Shown here in pieces: positions 9,865 to 21,428 of a stretch of DNA of 64,000 nucleotides. Both the position numbers and the translations under genes were made by a program. The notes beneath the pieces are model-generated. The model was not told the origin of the DNA. It ran no database searches and was given only the letters and a program-made list of their open reading frames with translations. The stretch's first letter is position 1. The number at the start of each line of letters is the position of its first letter. Origin of the DNA: Excoecaria cochinchinensis (Eukaryota > Streptophyta > Magnoliopsida > Malpighiales > Euphorbiaceae); NCBI GenBank assembly GCA_947683425.1, contig CANTUQ010000017.1:2170001-2234000 (forward strand). The letters are read 5' to 3'.

Positions 9865-11371
9865 AGACAAAAAATAAAAAGAAGAGAATAAATGCCCCGC
9901 GGGTCGAAAACTGAAAAGAGGCGGCCTTACTAAAATTGGGTGCCCTGCCAGGGTGAAAACCGAAAAAAGGCATCCTGGGCAAAAATTAAGGGCCAAGAGA
10001 AAATGTTCAATCGAGAAAACCCGAGAGGGCCGATTGATAATAGGAGTTTGAGGCTGACAAAATCCACTCCGAGATTAGGTGTAGTCATATGCTTTTGAAT
10101 TCTTGTCAAATGAAAATCATGTATGATGAAATCATATAGAAATGTACACAATTTCGCAATGAATAAAAGAATATATTTTCATTGTTCTTTCAGTTCTGTC
10201 TTAAAAAAAAAAAGAAATATACCAATTGTTCATCTAATGATTATTGCTCAGTCCCTTCATTGGATATGTGTTTTTTTTTGCTCTTAACAGAAGCTTTGGT
10301 GATAACTTTCTCTAAAAAAAAAAAAAATAATAATAATAATAAAAAAAGAAGGCCGTTAGAGATGAAAACCGTAACTGGCTCTCTAAACAAAAGTTAGGCC
10401 AAAGGGCAGGGTGAAAACCTGGAAACAGGCAGTCTGCCCTACAAAAAAAATAAAATAAACAAAAGCCGCTGGATTGGGTTGGGTCCATTCCAGGCAAAAA
10501 TTAGGCAAAGGGTTGTGTGAAAATCCCCTAAGGGACGCATTTCCCGCAAAGAAAAGCTAGTGTGAAAATCCACAAGGGACGCACTACCTTTAAAACAATG
10601 ACGTTCAATGCATGGAGCAATAGGGCGACGTTATTTCGGATGATCTTCTTTCAATCATATAACATACAACACAGAACATGAAACAGAATCCCGGGTAAGT
10701 GATCATTGACCAGGGGGCAAAGGATGTACACCGGACGTCTCTTTCAGAAAACTTGTCGACGATCCTCAGGATTCAGGGGGCATTGTAGAGCAAACAAGCT
10801 ACAACCTCAGCAAACCTTGGACCACCTAGGGCACAATCTATACATTTTTGCAAGCATTTGCATTCCATATCATGCACACGTGATTTCTTGTATATTCCTA
10901 TGCATACAATCTTGCAGGAGAAATCGGCGGGGAACACCAACAAAAGCCGAGTGACGACACCAGTCCAAGCATCTAAAGGAGCACAGCTCAAACATTCACA
11001 GAGGTTAGCACGATGGCGGCACTACTCACAAGAGGTTAGCACGACCACGGCACTACCAATTCACAACAGTTAGCACGATGGCGGCACTACCCACAAGAGG
11101 TTAGCACGACCACGGCACTACCAATTCACAACAGTTAGCACGATGGCGGCACTACCCACAAGAGGTTAGCACGACCACGGCAATACAATTCACAGAGGTT
11201 AGCACGATGGCGACACTACCCACAAGAGGTTAGCACGACCACGGTATTACCAGTTACAACCAAAAGACAGCAACAGCTACCATCATCAAGCAGGAAGATC
11301 GCCGCTTCAGGTACGCGTTTCTTTCCTTTTCCTGAATTTTGGCTCACCTAGGCACCCATGCACTAGCCTCC
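9865..11371 (+). other. Long 3' non-coding region of the Tat-like element
   Basis: About 1.5 kb lies between the integrase end and the 3' LTR. It contains several degenerate GTGAAAACC/GTGAAAATCC units (9953, 10409, 10516, 10562), each followed by AAAGGC- or AAGGGAC-like words, then A-rich runs at 10202-10212 and 10312-10345, then the minisatellite at 11003-11255. Such repeat-rich 3' regions are common in Tat-group elements. No protein domain is visible. Confidence 0.75.
11003..11255. repeat. 65-bp minisatellite just upstream of the 3' LTR
   Basis: The word TTAGCACGATGG recurs at 11005, 11070, 11135 and 11199, giving four units of 65, 65, 64 and about 57 bp. Each unit is itself two diverged half-units, one with TTAGCACGATGGCGGCACTA and one with TTAGCACGACCACGGCACTA. 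The array ends about 115 bp before the polypurine tract. Confidence 0.95.
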
Positions 11372-11388
11372 CCAAAATTGGGGGCAAC
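11372..11388 (+). other. Polypurine tract of the Tat-like element
   Basis: AAAATTGGGGGCAAC immediately precedes the 3' LTR start TGTAGACACC. It is the expected plus-strand primer for reverse transcription. Confidence 0.8.
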
Positions 11389-13755
11389 TGTAGACACCGG
11401 GTCTCGAGTAGCCTTGATCAGGATTACCCGATGATGAAATTTAGCTATGCCGGCTTATAGGCAAAAAGATTGGAGCTCAGAAGTGATTTTCCTTGTCTTT
11501 TCGGTGAGTAAAAAGTGTATTTTAAAAATATTTTTTAAAATTATTTTGAAGAAGAAAAAGTGTGTTTTAGGTTGAGGGTATTTTATATAAAAAAATAATA
11601 AAAAAAGGTGAAAAAATGATTAAAAAATGAAAAAAATAGAAAAAGTGGAAAATAGGGGAAAATAATCGCGACGGAAAGGCGACGGCCAAGAGCCATCGCG
11701 AATTTCCGTGTGCGGAGCGTGCGCTCCGCGCGGCCGACGCCCTGGGTGTCGCTCACTCCGCGCACGTCGTGCGCGGAGACTCCGCGCATCAGCGCAGAAA
11801 CGTGCGCGAGGCGCACGTTTGACGCCGATTTTCGGCGTTAGGGCGCCGATTTCGCCCCCACTTCGCCCATTTTTGACCCCCACTCGATTTTTAACGGTTT
11901 TTGGGCGGTTTTGGGTGGTTTTTGGGTAGTTTTTGAGGGTTAAAACACTAGAAAAAATTCAGAAAGAGGAGAGGACGAAAGAATAACATTTAGAGAGCAA
12001 AAAACTGAATTTTTTGGGTTTTTATTTAGAGAAAAAAATAAATCTTTACATACTTGTTTTTTAGAGTTTTTCTTCAAGTTTCCAAGCATTTTCCAAGCAT
12101 TTTCACAAGGAAGAGACAAGGAATTCAAGACTTCTACCTTCAATTCTTCAAAACTGAATTTGAGGGTAATTATTCTTGGTTTTACTCATTAATTCTCTTG
12201 TTAATTTCATTTATTTTTGCTTCCAATTAACACATTAAACATGTAAATTCTCTTAGTCTCCATATTCTTCTTCTTATTTTTATCTTTAACAAGTAAATTC
12301 TTTTAAATTTTATTATATTATTTTCATGTCAAATTATTTTTTGTCCATGTTATTGTGCATGTTTAATCTAGTTTGTCAATATCTTTGATTTCTTTATGTT
12401 ATATCATGATTATTATTATGTTTGCATGTGTTAAATATCATTAAAGTTTTTATTAGACTGGTTTATTGTTATCATTAGGTGCTAGTATCATTATTATCAT
12501 TAATGTTATTGTTCATATTTTGCATGTATGTTAAATTTCAAATTTATTTTCTTATGCCTTTATGATAGATATTACTTTAAACTTTATTATGCATGTTAAG
12601 TTTTATTGTTCTTATGTTACACATTCATGCACATTTTATGAGTAATAAAATTGATTGTCATTAATTTTTCATGCATGTTAACCTTTATTATTAATAAATT
12701 GCATTTGCCACGATGTTATCTCATTTTATGCATGTTAAATTGCCTCATAATTATTTTTTATGCATGTTATAGTATCTTATGCATGTTATATGGTCATTGT
12801 ACATATTATCTTTTATGTCATATTATTTCGTTGGCTGAATCACTAACATTAATTTCTTTTATTTTTATTCTTGGTTGCAAATCATTGTTTTATTCTCATT
12901 TGAGCACCCATGCACGTGAAGGAGGAGTTGCGGGGTTTGGTATTTTCTTTATACATTTTTAATTTTCATTTTATTTTAATTTCCTTGTATATATTCATTG
13001 AATAAAATGTTTTCTTATACGCACCTAAATAAAAATCACAAAAATAGTTTTACTAAATTAATTTAGTTTTTTCATAATAAAATGGGACCAATGTCCTAGT
13101 TTTCATCCCAAATAAAATCATCACATCCAAAATATTTTCTTTAATTGTGCATGCTGGGACCAAAGTCCTCATAATTAATAAATTCCCCGGTTTTATGTAT
13201 GTTTGCACTTTTAAATGGGAGTTGTATTCCGCTCCTGGTATTATTGTAATTTACCTTTGATGTTATTTTTGATATGTTTATCCTATCGCGTTCAATGTGA
13301 ATATTTACGCTTTTAAATTAAAATTGCATCGTGTGGAGAGAGAGCGAATTAATGATAATTAAAATTTGATCATAAATTAATCGAGGTAGAAATAGATGAG
13401 AAATCCCGGACCCAGCTATGGTCTTTGGGCTCAAAGAGGCTAGATGTCTACCCTCCAAGACACCTTTTTGTGCCACGAGACTTTAGCACTAATCCTAGGC
13501 TCCTTAGGGCGAGAGGTTTACCTTCCAAGACCCCTCTGGTTGGCCCAAAATGGATACAACGCGCAGTCTTAGGCTCTCCGAGGCGAGAGTAACTTTCCCA
13601 ATGTTCTATTGGGTGGCGACTCCATGAAACCTCCCTGTTGCCCAACATAGACGCACTTGCGATTTATTGCAAGCTATCAACGGACCCACAAATGCCCCGA
13701 TCGCCCTCAAGCAGGCGGTCCCATGGGCGGCCGCGGGGACCCGGCGCGCGTCACA
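11389..13755 (+). repeat. 3' LTR of the Tat-like element
   Basis: The 2367-bp partner of the 5' LTR ends in GCGTCACA, followed by the CTTGG target duplication. It has the TATA-like stretch (about 11581-11593), the shorter GC island (11684-11840) and the same TGCATGTTA repeats. By eye, substitutions relative to the 5' LTR are concentrated in the first 800 bp, especially at CG sites of the hairpin island. Confidence 0.95.
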
Positions 13756-14217
13756 CTTGGGCTCATGTAATTAGTTCTTTTTAGGCTTTTTGGGCTGTAT
13801 TTTAAGTTAATTAGTGTGCGCTTTAGTTATCTTGGTGTAAGGCCCATGATTTAAGGCCTATTTGATTGATTAGTGTTTTTATTAGCTTAAAGGAGTATAT
13901 ATACTCCACAAAAATGCGATTTGTAGAGAGATTGGAATTATTAAACATTGGAAGCTATCCTCTTTTCTTGGCTTTGCCAAAATTCTTTAGAGAGATTAGT
14001 GAGGATTGCTTGCTTATCTTTTCTATTGTATGAAGAATTTGATAACTTATCAATTATTTGATTATGGCATTTTTAAGGTTCTTTATTTCCCAATTATTTG
14101 CATTTCCATTCACATGTTGATTGGGGGTTCAATAGGAAGGGTTTTTATCTCTTTTGTTTTGTTAACCAAATTCGTATGTGTGGGTTTGTAGCTTATTAGC
14201 TATTGGGTTCCGCATCA
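13756..14217 (+). repeat. 5' LTR of the gag-only element, right part
   Basis: This continues the LTR interrupted at 198 and aligns to 21871-22330. It ends GCATCA at 14217, matching the 3' LTR end and mirroring the LTR start TGATGC. It contains the palindromic TATA region GGAGTATATATACTCC at 13892-13907. Short frames within it match frames in the 3' LTR and are not genes. Confidence 0.9.
13892..13907 (+). promoter_or_regulatory. Palindromic TATA box of the gag-only element (5' LTR)
   Basis: GGAGTATATATACTCC is a perfect 16-bp palindrome containing TATATA. The same sequence is in the 3' LTR at 22007-22022. Its position, about 310 bp before the LTR end, suits a core promoter. Confidence 0.7.
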
Positions 14218-14219
14218 TT

Positions 14220-14226
14220 TGGTATC
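14220..14226 (+). other. Primer binding site of the gag-only element, split by an insertion
   Basis: The LTR end is followed by TT and then TGGTATC. After removal of the solo LTR at 14227-18322 and one GTATC copy, the sequence continues AAAGT. TGGTATCAAAG resembles the initiator tRNA-Met primer site (TGGTATCAGAG), with one difference. Confidence 0.8.
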
Positions 14227-14744
14227 TGTAACACCCCCATCGCCGTCCCCGTTGGAAGGACGCCGACGGACGTGCTACCCGACGCTCACACATACAGATA
14301 TACACATGCACAATGCGGAAACATACATTCATACATAACATACATACGAAAATACGGTTTAATTAAAAACTTACCTTGACCTACCTCGTGGTACAGACTG
14401 AACATGCGATAACTCACGCACACGCAGGCACTAAGCAAAAGCATACACAAAGGCATACATATGACCATTCAACGGAAGTATAATCGAAATAATAAAACAA
14501 AGGAATAACTAAACATAAGGACATACTAACTATTACATTCCCAAAAGAAAACTCAAGAACAAAACATAATAATTACATATACAATACTACAGAATTACAA
14601 AAGCTGAAATACAAAAGCTGAAATACAGAAGCTGAACAAAATACAGAACTTCTAACTCCTACGTGGCCGACCTTGCAGAAGCGTGACTCGAACAGAACCA
14701 AACCTGCCACCTGCACGGAAAGGAAGTCCGTACTAAGCGATAAA

Positions 14745-14810
14745 CGCTTAGTGGGGAGAACACACAAGAATATGGACGGCCATTCACAATGGTCGCCGAG
14801 GCATAATACA
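14745..14810 (-). other. Conserved 3' box of the large-LTR family (copy 1)
   Basis: On the minus strand this reads gaatgGCCGTCCAT...CCCCACTAAGCG...CGCTTAGTACGG. It corresponds to 23789-23875, 53389-53470 and 61135-61220 on the plus strand. The sequence around CCCACTAAG/GCTTAGCACGGGTG is the most conserved part of the family and lies about 350-600 bp before the LTR end. Confidence 0.75.
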
Positions 14811-17010
14811 TTCAAATGACAAATGCAGATATTCATAACCAATATGATCATGCTGGTATAGTAAAGGCATTCATTCGATAACTCACAATTAAACCATAAA
14901 CTCATGTCCAGGATAGACCAAAACAGACATAATACAATACACATTACAAGCATCATCATGCTGAACTACATACTATATCACATGCATAAACCTACATGGG
15001 TAGCAAATATCAACATCTTACCGTGCGGAGTCACATGAGCTTTACACATGCAATTGACATAACTAAGTACCCATGCATGAACTGACAATCAAACCATCAT
15101 GTTAAGAATGCTAGTTAACCAACATACTTAGACATGCTAAACACACACACTAGTCAAATATCCAAAGGATAACATTTAGAGCATCACAATACCGCTGCGC
15201 AACTCTAATATATATAAAGCATCATGCAAAAACACTCTGATAGCGGAGACTGAAGGCATAGCCACTTAGTATTACATTCATATCATCATCATGCAGAAAG
15301 TACAGTAATCATCACATACTTACCGTCACAATTGCTTCGGTTCACATGCTAATAATTAACAAAACGTGCTTAAGTCATATTCTTAAATACATCAATCGAA
15401 TCATTTCAAAGCATTCAGAAACTAATAACAAATCACGAGACAAGTACGGATAATCATGTTAGATATAAAATCATGCTTACTTTAAACAGACATACATTCT
15501 GAAGCCCATAGACACATCCATATACATATAAACTGATTCCTGAAATCTTTATCATGCTCAAACGGATATCACATTCAAAGGCTAAAACATAATCCATATA
15601 AACATGCTCATATAATAAAGCCATACAATCAGTGTTTCATAATCATATTCATTCAGAAGTAATCCGATATACATTACATCGATATACTCATTCAGATAAT
15701 CCATTTATAGCTAAATCAGATCAGAGCAGTTCAAATGAACATTCAAAGAACACCTGCTGACTCTAGGTAGTGGATAACGTGTGTACAGACAGTACTTTTC
15801 GGGTACGAGCCGATTACAGACAGTACGTTACGGGTACGAACCGATTAAACCATTATACTTTAACTTTCACAGATATTTTCAAAAGGGACCTTAAACAAGA
15901 TCCAATACAGAAAAGGGTTCGCGAGGAACCAAACGGGGACCTGATCAGGGTCCAAATCATTTAAAGGGCGCTGCAGCTACAGAAGACTCTATTAGGCATG
16001 CCTAACTATCCACTTACTTGACTCTAGCAGGTTATGCGTAACCCAATTCACATTTCGAATCGCACAATGCATATATAATCAGCATGCATAAACAGAGAAC
16101 GAAAGACATTTAAATATTCTCATAAAGTTGGTCACAAATCATACAATTCGCATTGCAAACCATATTACAGTCCATACATTTTAACATTAAACAATGTTCT
16201 AAAGCATGCCAAGAATCAGATTAAGAAGCACTACCATGCCAATGATTATCAATACAAAATCCTAATCATGCATTAGGTGAAGATACTAAGCATAAACCAT
16301 GCATAGTCCAAATTGCATTTAACATAACACAATGAGCTCCAAGGCTAAAGCATAACAATGTATTCCGACATCAGCCATAATATTCAAATAAGTCTGGCGT
16401 AGCAGGATGCCAATCATACGTCATACAAGTCAAATACTGGAGCATGCAATAACTCAATTGATAACATCAGCACTATTCATCTTTCTAAAGCATAACAGGA
16501 ACACATGTTGAATCATATTATGCTAAAGACCAAGGACGCATCATCATAATCGGGAAAAGTTACAGCATAAACTTAAGCATAGCAAATTATTCTTAAAGAA
16601 TAAACAGACTAAAAATATGCATAGCATAATTCACATTAAGACAGAACATGTTTGGGACTTAAACAATCAGAAAGTCAGCATTCATAATTCCTTCGCATTC
16701 AGAATATGACGTGAAATACATATCACAATAATAAGCATATTAAAGTCCAAACCATACTGTTAAAATCCCACAATCATTCAACAGGATTACTATAATCCAA
16801 AACTAATTCCAAAAATACTACATATAACTTATCTTAGATAACATATTATTAATACCAAATAAATTGGGATCATCAATCATATCCGCAAGGTAACATAGCA
16901 CACAGTAAGGAAAATACCATTAAAAAGCGTTTGGAAATCATTTGATAAAAACTGGTCGCTTGGGGAAGGAAAAACAGAAGCAAAACAGAGGAATCGAGAG
17001 ACCTGAGCAA

Positions 17011-17227
17011 CCTTCACGTCACGTGAAGGTTGCTCACGTCGTGAGCAATTGCTCACGTCGCGTGAGCAAAGCTCACGTCTCGTGAGCATTGCTCACGTCG
17101 CGTGAGCATAGCTCACGCCTCGTGAGCAATTGCTCACGTCGCGTGAGCATAGCTCACGCCGTGAGCATTTGTTCACCTAGCGTGAGCATGGCTCACGTCA
17201 CGTGAGCATAGCTCACGTCGCGTGAGC
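17011..17227. repeat. Array of eleven GCTCACG...CGTGAGC hairpins
   Basis: A perfect palindrome at 17011-17029 is followed by ten units of 15-17 bp, most of the form GCTCACGTCGCGTGAGC, at about 20-bp spacing up to 17227. Arms are 7 bp with a 1-3 bp centre and are well conserved, while the AT-rich linkers vary (AAT, AA, AT, ATA). It lies about 1.1-1.3 kb from the LTR start on the minus strand. Not CRISPR: there are no unique spacers of constant length and the host is a plant. Confidence 0.92.
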
Positions 17228-18327
17228 CCTTCTTTCTTCTTCCCCGCTATCGCAAACTGCAGATTTCCTTCGTTTTCCAGAAATTCGATAGAAATCATTT
17301 CCAATCTAATTCACAACACCACCAAAACTCATATTACTTTTCAATCGATGTCCCAAACAGCATAAACAAGATCATTGCAACTTAATTCAACAATTAAATC
17401 AACCAAACTCATGCATAGACACATTTAATTCCTTCAAGAACATAAACCCTAACAAATAACAGTAAATTCAAAACCCAAACACAGTACTTCCAATTCAATT
17501 CTATACATGCATTATTAACACATCTAATCACATAAGTCATATGTATTCTCATGCTAAAACACACCAAATTCCATAAACTAAACAAAACATATATTTACAT
17601 CCTACGTGAGAATAGGGCAGAGACATGCATCAAATACACAAACTGGGATTTGAAGAACAGAGAGCTTCCAAACATTGCATGCAATCAAACACTCCCAAAC
17701 CTGGAATCGAAGATCCAAAATCAGCTTCAAGATCAGTCCTCAATCCTTTCCTTGCCTTTACTTAGCTTCTTCTTACCATCCAAAACTTGCACAAACAAGA
17801 AAACCACAAATCCTTCGTTCAAACCCTAATTGAAGACAAAACTAGGAAGATGAAGAAGAACAGGAGCACATAGAAAACCTTAAACCAACTTACCTCTTCA
17901 AACAAAGAAGAATCCAAGCCACACTCAACTCCAAGCCAAACGTGAAAGAAAGGAAAAGCAGAGAAAGGAGAAGAGAAGAAGAAGGGCAGGCGTGAGAGGG
18001 GAGATCGGGTTGCAATCTGTGTTTTCCTCTCTCACTCTCTTACTTCTTCTTCTATTCTTCATTCAATGCCCACCTAACAAGCCCACTTGGCAGATCCTAA
18101 TAGGACCTCAAAACCCACTCAACTTTTCCAAATCAAATATTGCTCTTTAGTCCTTAATCAAAAATACACTTCACTCACTTACACATATCTTTCTTAACAA
18201 ACTTAATTAACTTTTCAATTAGGTCCTTAACACTCCAAATTCTCAAATACAAATTACCGAAATACCCTTCCGATCCCGACTTAGCATGCACAATCCGACC
18301 AGGGCTATTTTGGGGTGTGACAGTATC

Positions 18328-20052
18328 AAAGTAAAAGTAAGGTAAATTCCTATTTATCTTAGCATTAGGTTTGTGTTTTCTTTTCTTTGAATTCTTTATG
18401 TTTATGCCGAATTAGGGTAGTATTAAGTTTCTTAGTTAATTGTGCTTTTTGTGTGTTAAATTAGCCTTTTTTTTCTTGTCATACCTTTACCTTGAATTCA
18501 TGAAATAGCCTTGAACCAAAGTCTTGAATATTCTTTGCTTTGAATCCGAATCCTATTAGAAGAAGGTTAGAGATTAGTTTGTTGATTTGAAAAAAATAAA
18601 TAAATAAATTTTCGAAAGGCCATAACTTTTAACTCGGGTGTCCGTTTTGCTATTATAATATGTTTTCGGAAAGGGAATTTGGAGCTCTACAATCATTGTA
18701 AAACTTTTCCCTATATAACTACTCTTTTGGGACCTCAAAAATGACCTTTAAACCCCTATTTTTTACTTTAAAGTTTTTGCATTTTGAAAAGGGGCTTTAG
18801 AAAATCGAATTTGAACTCTGATCACATTGGGCTTGAGACGTTTGGTAGTTGTAGTCTAGTTGTTATTTCTTTCAAAAAAAAAGAAAAAAAAACGTGAAAG
18901 AAAAGAATAGAGGAAGAGACAAGTGTAGGGAGCAATTCGGCCAAGGGAGTATATTTATAGCAAAAGGGAAAATCCAAATCCATTAATAGGTGGGAAAATT
19001 TAATCCTAAGTGCTTGAGGATTAGGGGCAGTAATTAATCATTTTTCTAAATAAAGGTGGGAATCCTTTAAGTAATAGGAAAAATTAATCCTATCTGTTTT
19101 GGGAATAGGAAAACTTAATCCTAAACCACCTTTAATTATTATTATCCAATTCGAATAAGAATTCATTTGTGCTACCATTTGCTTACCATTTTGGATATCA
19201 TTTTCCTATCATTTGCTTACTAGTTTTTGTATCATTTCTCTATCATTTGCCATCCATTTTTGGTAACATTTTTCTATCATTTGCTATCCATTTTTGGTAT
19301 CATTTTGAAATCATTTTTATACCATTTTGGTATCATTTTGCCATAATTTTTTTACCATTTTACCATCATTTTGATACCATTTTGCCATCATTTTTATAAC
19401 ATTTTGCCATCATTTTGCACACAACTTGACACATTAATTAGAGCTTGATACACTATTCGGCCTATTCATCATTTTTGGCTTTAAGTTGAATTGTCTTGAG
19501 TGCATTCTGTCTTACTTAGTATAATTAGGTTTCTTTGTTATTTTCTTGCTTTGTTGGGTAGAATAACTAGGTTCTATATTTGGTTTACTTTGTAGTGAAT
19601 TAGATTCATAGATTTTATCCAAATTGTCATTTTCTTAATTCTTGTTGCTTGTTTCTTGTTTTAAGCTTGCTTTTGTTCCTTTACATTGCTAGAGTATCTT
19701 TGCTTGTTCTAATACTCTAATTTTGATATAATCAAGCGGTATACCAATCTTGTCCATATACCACCTCCATTTTGTTTAGTGTCTTCTTTTCTAGCTTTGA
19801 GCTTTCTTTTATTGTTAGTTGCTTATTTCCTTGCTTTCTAAAACGTACTCAAATTCTTGGTATGTGAATTGAATTCTGAAGTGCAATTTTAAAGTTGTAA
19901 TTAGAGTGGTAAAAGGCCAGAGTGTGTGAGTACATTAAGAGGGTAAAAGCCTTGTTTGAGTGAAACACGAGAGGAGTGACATCCTTTGAGTGTAAACACG
20001 TAAGGGAGTGTGTGAGGTTATCATCTAACATCTTTTTGCAGATTTTTCAATC
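18328..20052 (+). other. Leader of the gag-only element
   Basis: About 1.7 kb lies between the primer site and gag. It holds no recognisable domain. A low-complexity tandem region lies at 19165-19420. A long leader of this kind is usual in non-autonomous gag-bearing elements. Confidence 0.7.
19165..19420. repeat. Degenerate tandem repeat of TATCATTTTGCCAT words
   Basis: Words such as ATCATTTTG, TACCATTTT and CTATCATTTGC repeat every 12-26 bp through about 250 bp. The open frame at 19169-19399 with its recurring Tyr-His-Phe is a by-product of this repeat and not a gene. Confidence 0.85.
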
Positions 20053-20874
20053 ATGACTGAAGAAACGGGTAAAAAAGGAGCAACTCTCGATGAGCTAGTG
20101 TTCTCCATTCAAGCTATGCATGGTACGTTTGAAAAATTCATGAGAGACATGGGGAATATGAATGATAGAATAGAAAGGCTAGAATTGGGTTCAAATAGTA
20201 AATCTAGAAGAACAGCAAGGAGGGGCAGATGGACTGATGAAAATGTAAGGGCTAACTTAGAAGATTTAGATGAGGAAGAAACTAGTGCAAAGATAGATGG
20301 AAACTTGGGCAACATCAAACTCAAGATTCATCCATTCAAAGGCAGAAATAGTGCAGAAGAGTACTTGGAGTGGGAAAGGAATGTTGAGATAATTTTTAAT
20401 TATAGCAGGTACTCAAAGGAAAAGAAAGTGAAGATTGCAGCTGTAGAATTCACTGACTATGCTTTGTTTTGGTGGGATCAATTGAATATGGGCAGAAGGA
20501 AGATGATGAGACGTCCTATTAGTAGTTAGGAGGATATGAAGGAGGCCATGAGGAAAAGATTTATGCCTTCACACTACTTTAGGGAGTTACATCAGAGGTT
20601 GCATAGGCTAGTGCAAGGAGCTAGATCAGTAGAAGATTATCACAAGGAGATGGAGATGCTATTGATCAAAGCTAACATAGAAGAGGAGGAAGAGGTAATA
20701 ATGGCTTGGTTTCTAGGAGGATTGAATAAAGAAATTGCGGATGTAGTTGAATTGCAACATTATGGAAAAATGGAGGACTTAGTAAACATTGCCATTAAGG
20801 TGGAGAGGCAACAAAAACAAAGGAGGGTAGCAAGGTCATTCTCAAATTCTAATAATAAGAATTGTTCAAACTGA
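20053..20874 (+). pseudogene. Gag of the gag-only Ty3/gypsy element, one internal stop
   Basis: The start at ATG 20053 gives a gag-like protein: an N-terminal helical part, a basic stretch near residues 54-62 (RRTARRGRW), then the gag core with IHPFKGRNSAEEYLEWERNVE and ALFWWDQL. A TAG at 20527-20529 interrupts it, and the same frame continues to a TGA at 20872-20874 with MKEAMRKRFMP, then ARSVEDYHKEME, and DVVELQHYGKMEDLVNIAIKVE. The stop lies where a tryptophan is usual in this family, so it is probably a G-to-A change (inference). No zinc knuckle was found after it. Confidence 0.88.
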
Positions 20875-21414
20875 AGAAAAAATGAAGATTTTAAAAATAT
20901 GGAATTGCAATTTAAATAACTTTCTGGACTAATAAGTACGTATATGAAACAAGAGAAAAGAAAAAAAGAAGAGGAAGTTATTGTCGAAAAAATTATTTGT
21001 GAAGCTGAAGGGGATACTATAGATTTATATGACAATGAGGTTCTGAGTGAGGAAGGAATAAATGTAAATGAAGATGTTATTGCCTTGAGTGAAATGGAAA
21101 AAGATTGTAAAAAGGAAGATGCTTGTGTAGTTGAGATGGAAGATCAACATGTTATGATAGATCCTGTAGTGCCTAAGGAGGCTGAGTTGAACATGGAGGA
21201 AGAAAAGAACCATGATCAGAACGAAAAGGATGCATTGAATAACCATGTTTTTCTTAATATTTATGTTAACTTATAGGAACATGATGAGTTCTTTGCTGAA
21301 GAAGCATTCATTTTATTTCCACCTGTTCAGAAGATATTATATGAAGATGAATTTATTCTAAAAGTGCAAATTCCTAACTTGAACAAAATGAAGATTCGAG
21401 GACAAATCTTTTCT
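20875..21414 (+). pseudogene. Acidic spacer and pol 3'-end remnant
   Basis: After gag the frame at 20944-21276 encodes a Glu/Lys/Asp-rich, low-complexity stretch without a recognisable domain. The short segment 21277-21420 ends with sequence like the last codons of Ty3/gypsy pol before the polypurine tract (GQIFSKEGGND). Protease, RT, RNase H and integrase are absent, so this junction probably marks the deletion that created the element. Function of the acidic segment is unknown. Confidence 0.55.
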
Positions 21415-21428
21415 AAAGAGGGAGGGAA
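21415..21428 (+). other. Polypurine tract of the gag-only element
   Basis: AAAGAGGGAGGGAA immediately precedes the LTR start TGATGCGTGC. Confidence 0.85.

Larger units (their letters stand above)
199..13755 (+). mobile_element. Complete Tat/Ogre-like Ty3/gypsy LTR retrotransposon, 13.56 kb
   Basis: The element runs from TGTAGACACC at 199 to GCGTCACA at 13755 and is flanked by the 5-bp target duplication CTTGG (194-198 and 13756-13760). The uninterrupted target is present at 21871-21875. Order: 5' LTR, tRNA-Arg primer site, leader, gag, protease, G-patch-like segment, RT, RNase H, second archaeal-type RNase H, integrase, long 3' non-coding region with tandem repeats, polypurine tract, 3' LTR. 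The double RNase H and tRNA-Arg primer are known traits of the plant Tat lineage (Ogre/Retand group). The coding part is broken by six in-frame stops and one frameshift, so it is unlikely to be autonomous. The LTRs differ by roughly 30 substitutions (hand count over about 2.36 kb) plus a few indels, indicating a fairly recent insertion. Confidence 0.95.
14227..18322 (-). mobile_element. 4.1 kb solo LTR, minus strand, with target duplication GTATC
   Basis: The segment has ends TGTAACACCCC and GGGGTGTGACA and is flanked by GTATC on both sides (14222-14226, 18323-18327). Read on the minus strand it shares landmarks with the solo LTR at 50049-53801: a GGTCGGATT-like word after the start, a GAAGAAG-rich leader with an AGGTAAG donor-like word, a hairpin array, AGGCATGCCT, a CCACTAAGCG...CGCTTAG box and TG...CA ends. 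No gag or pol is present, so I call it a solo LTR from unequal recombination. Open frames inside (for example 14573-14959 minus, 17551-17829 plus) show no domain. Confidence 0.88.

Noticed and set aside
17011..17227. CRISPR-like regular repeat with palindromic units
   Set aside because: Spacers are only 2-4 bp, the unit is itself the palindrome, and the context is plant LTR sequence.
19169..19399. 76-codon frame with recurring Tyr-His-Phe
   Set aside because: It is the translation of a degenerate tandem repeat; no domain or conserved start.
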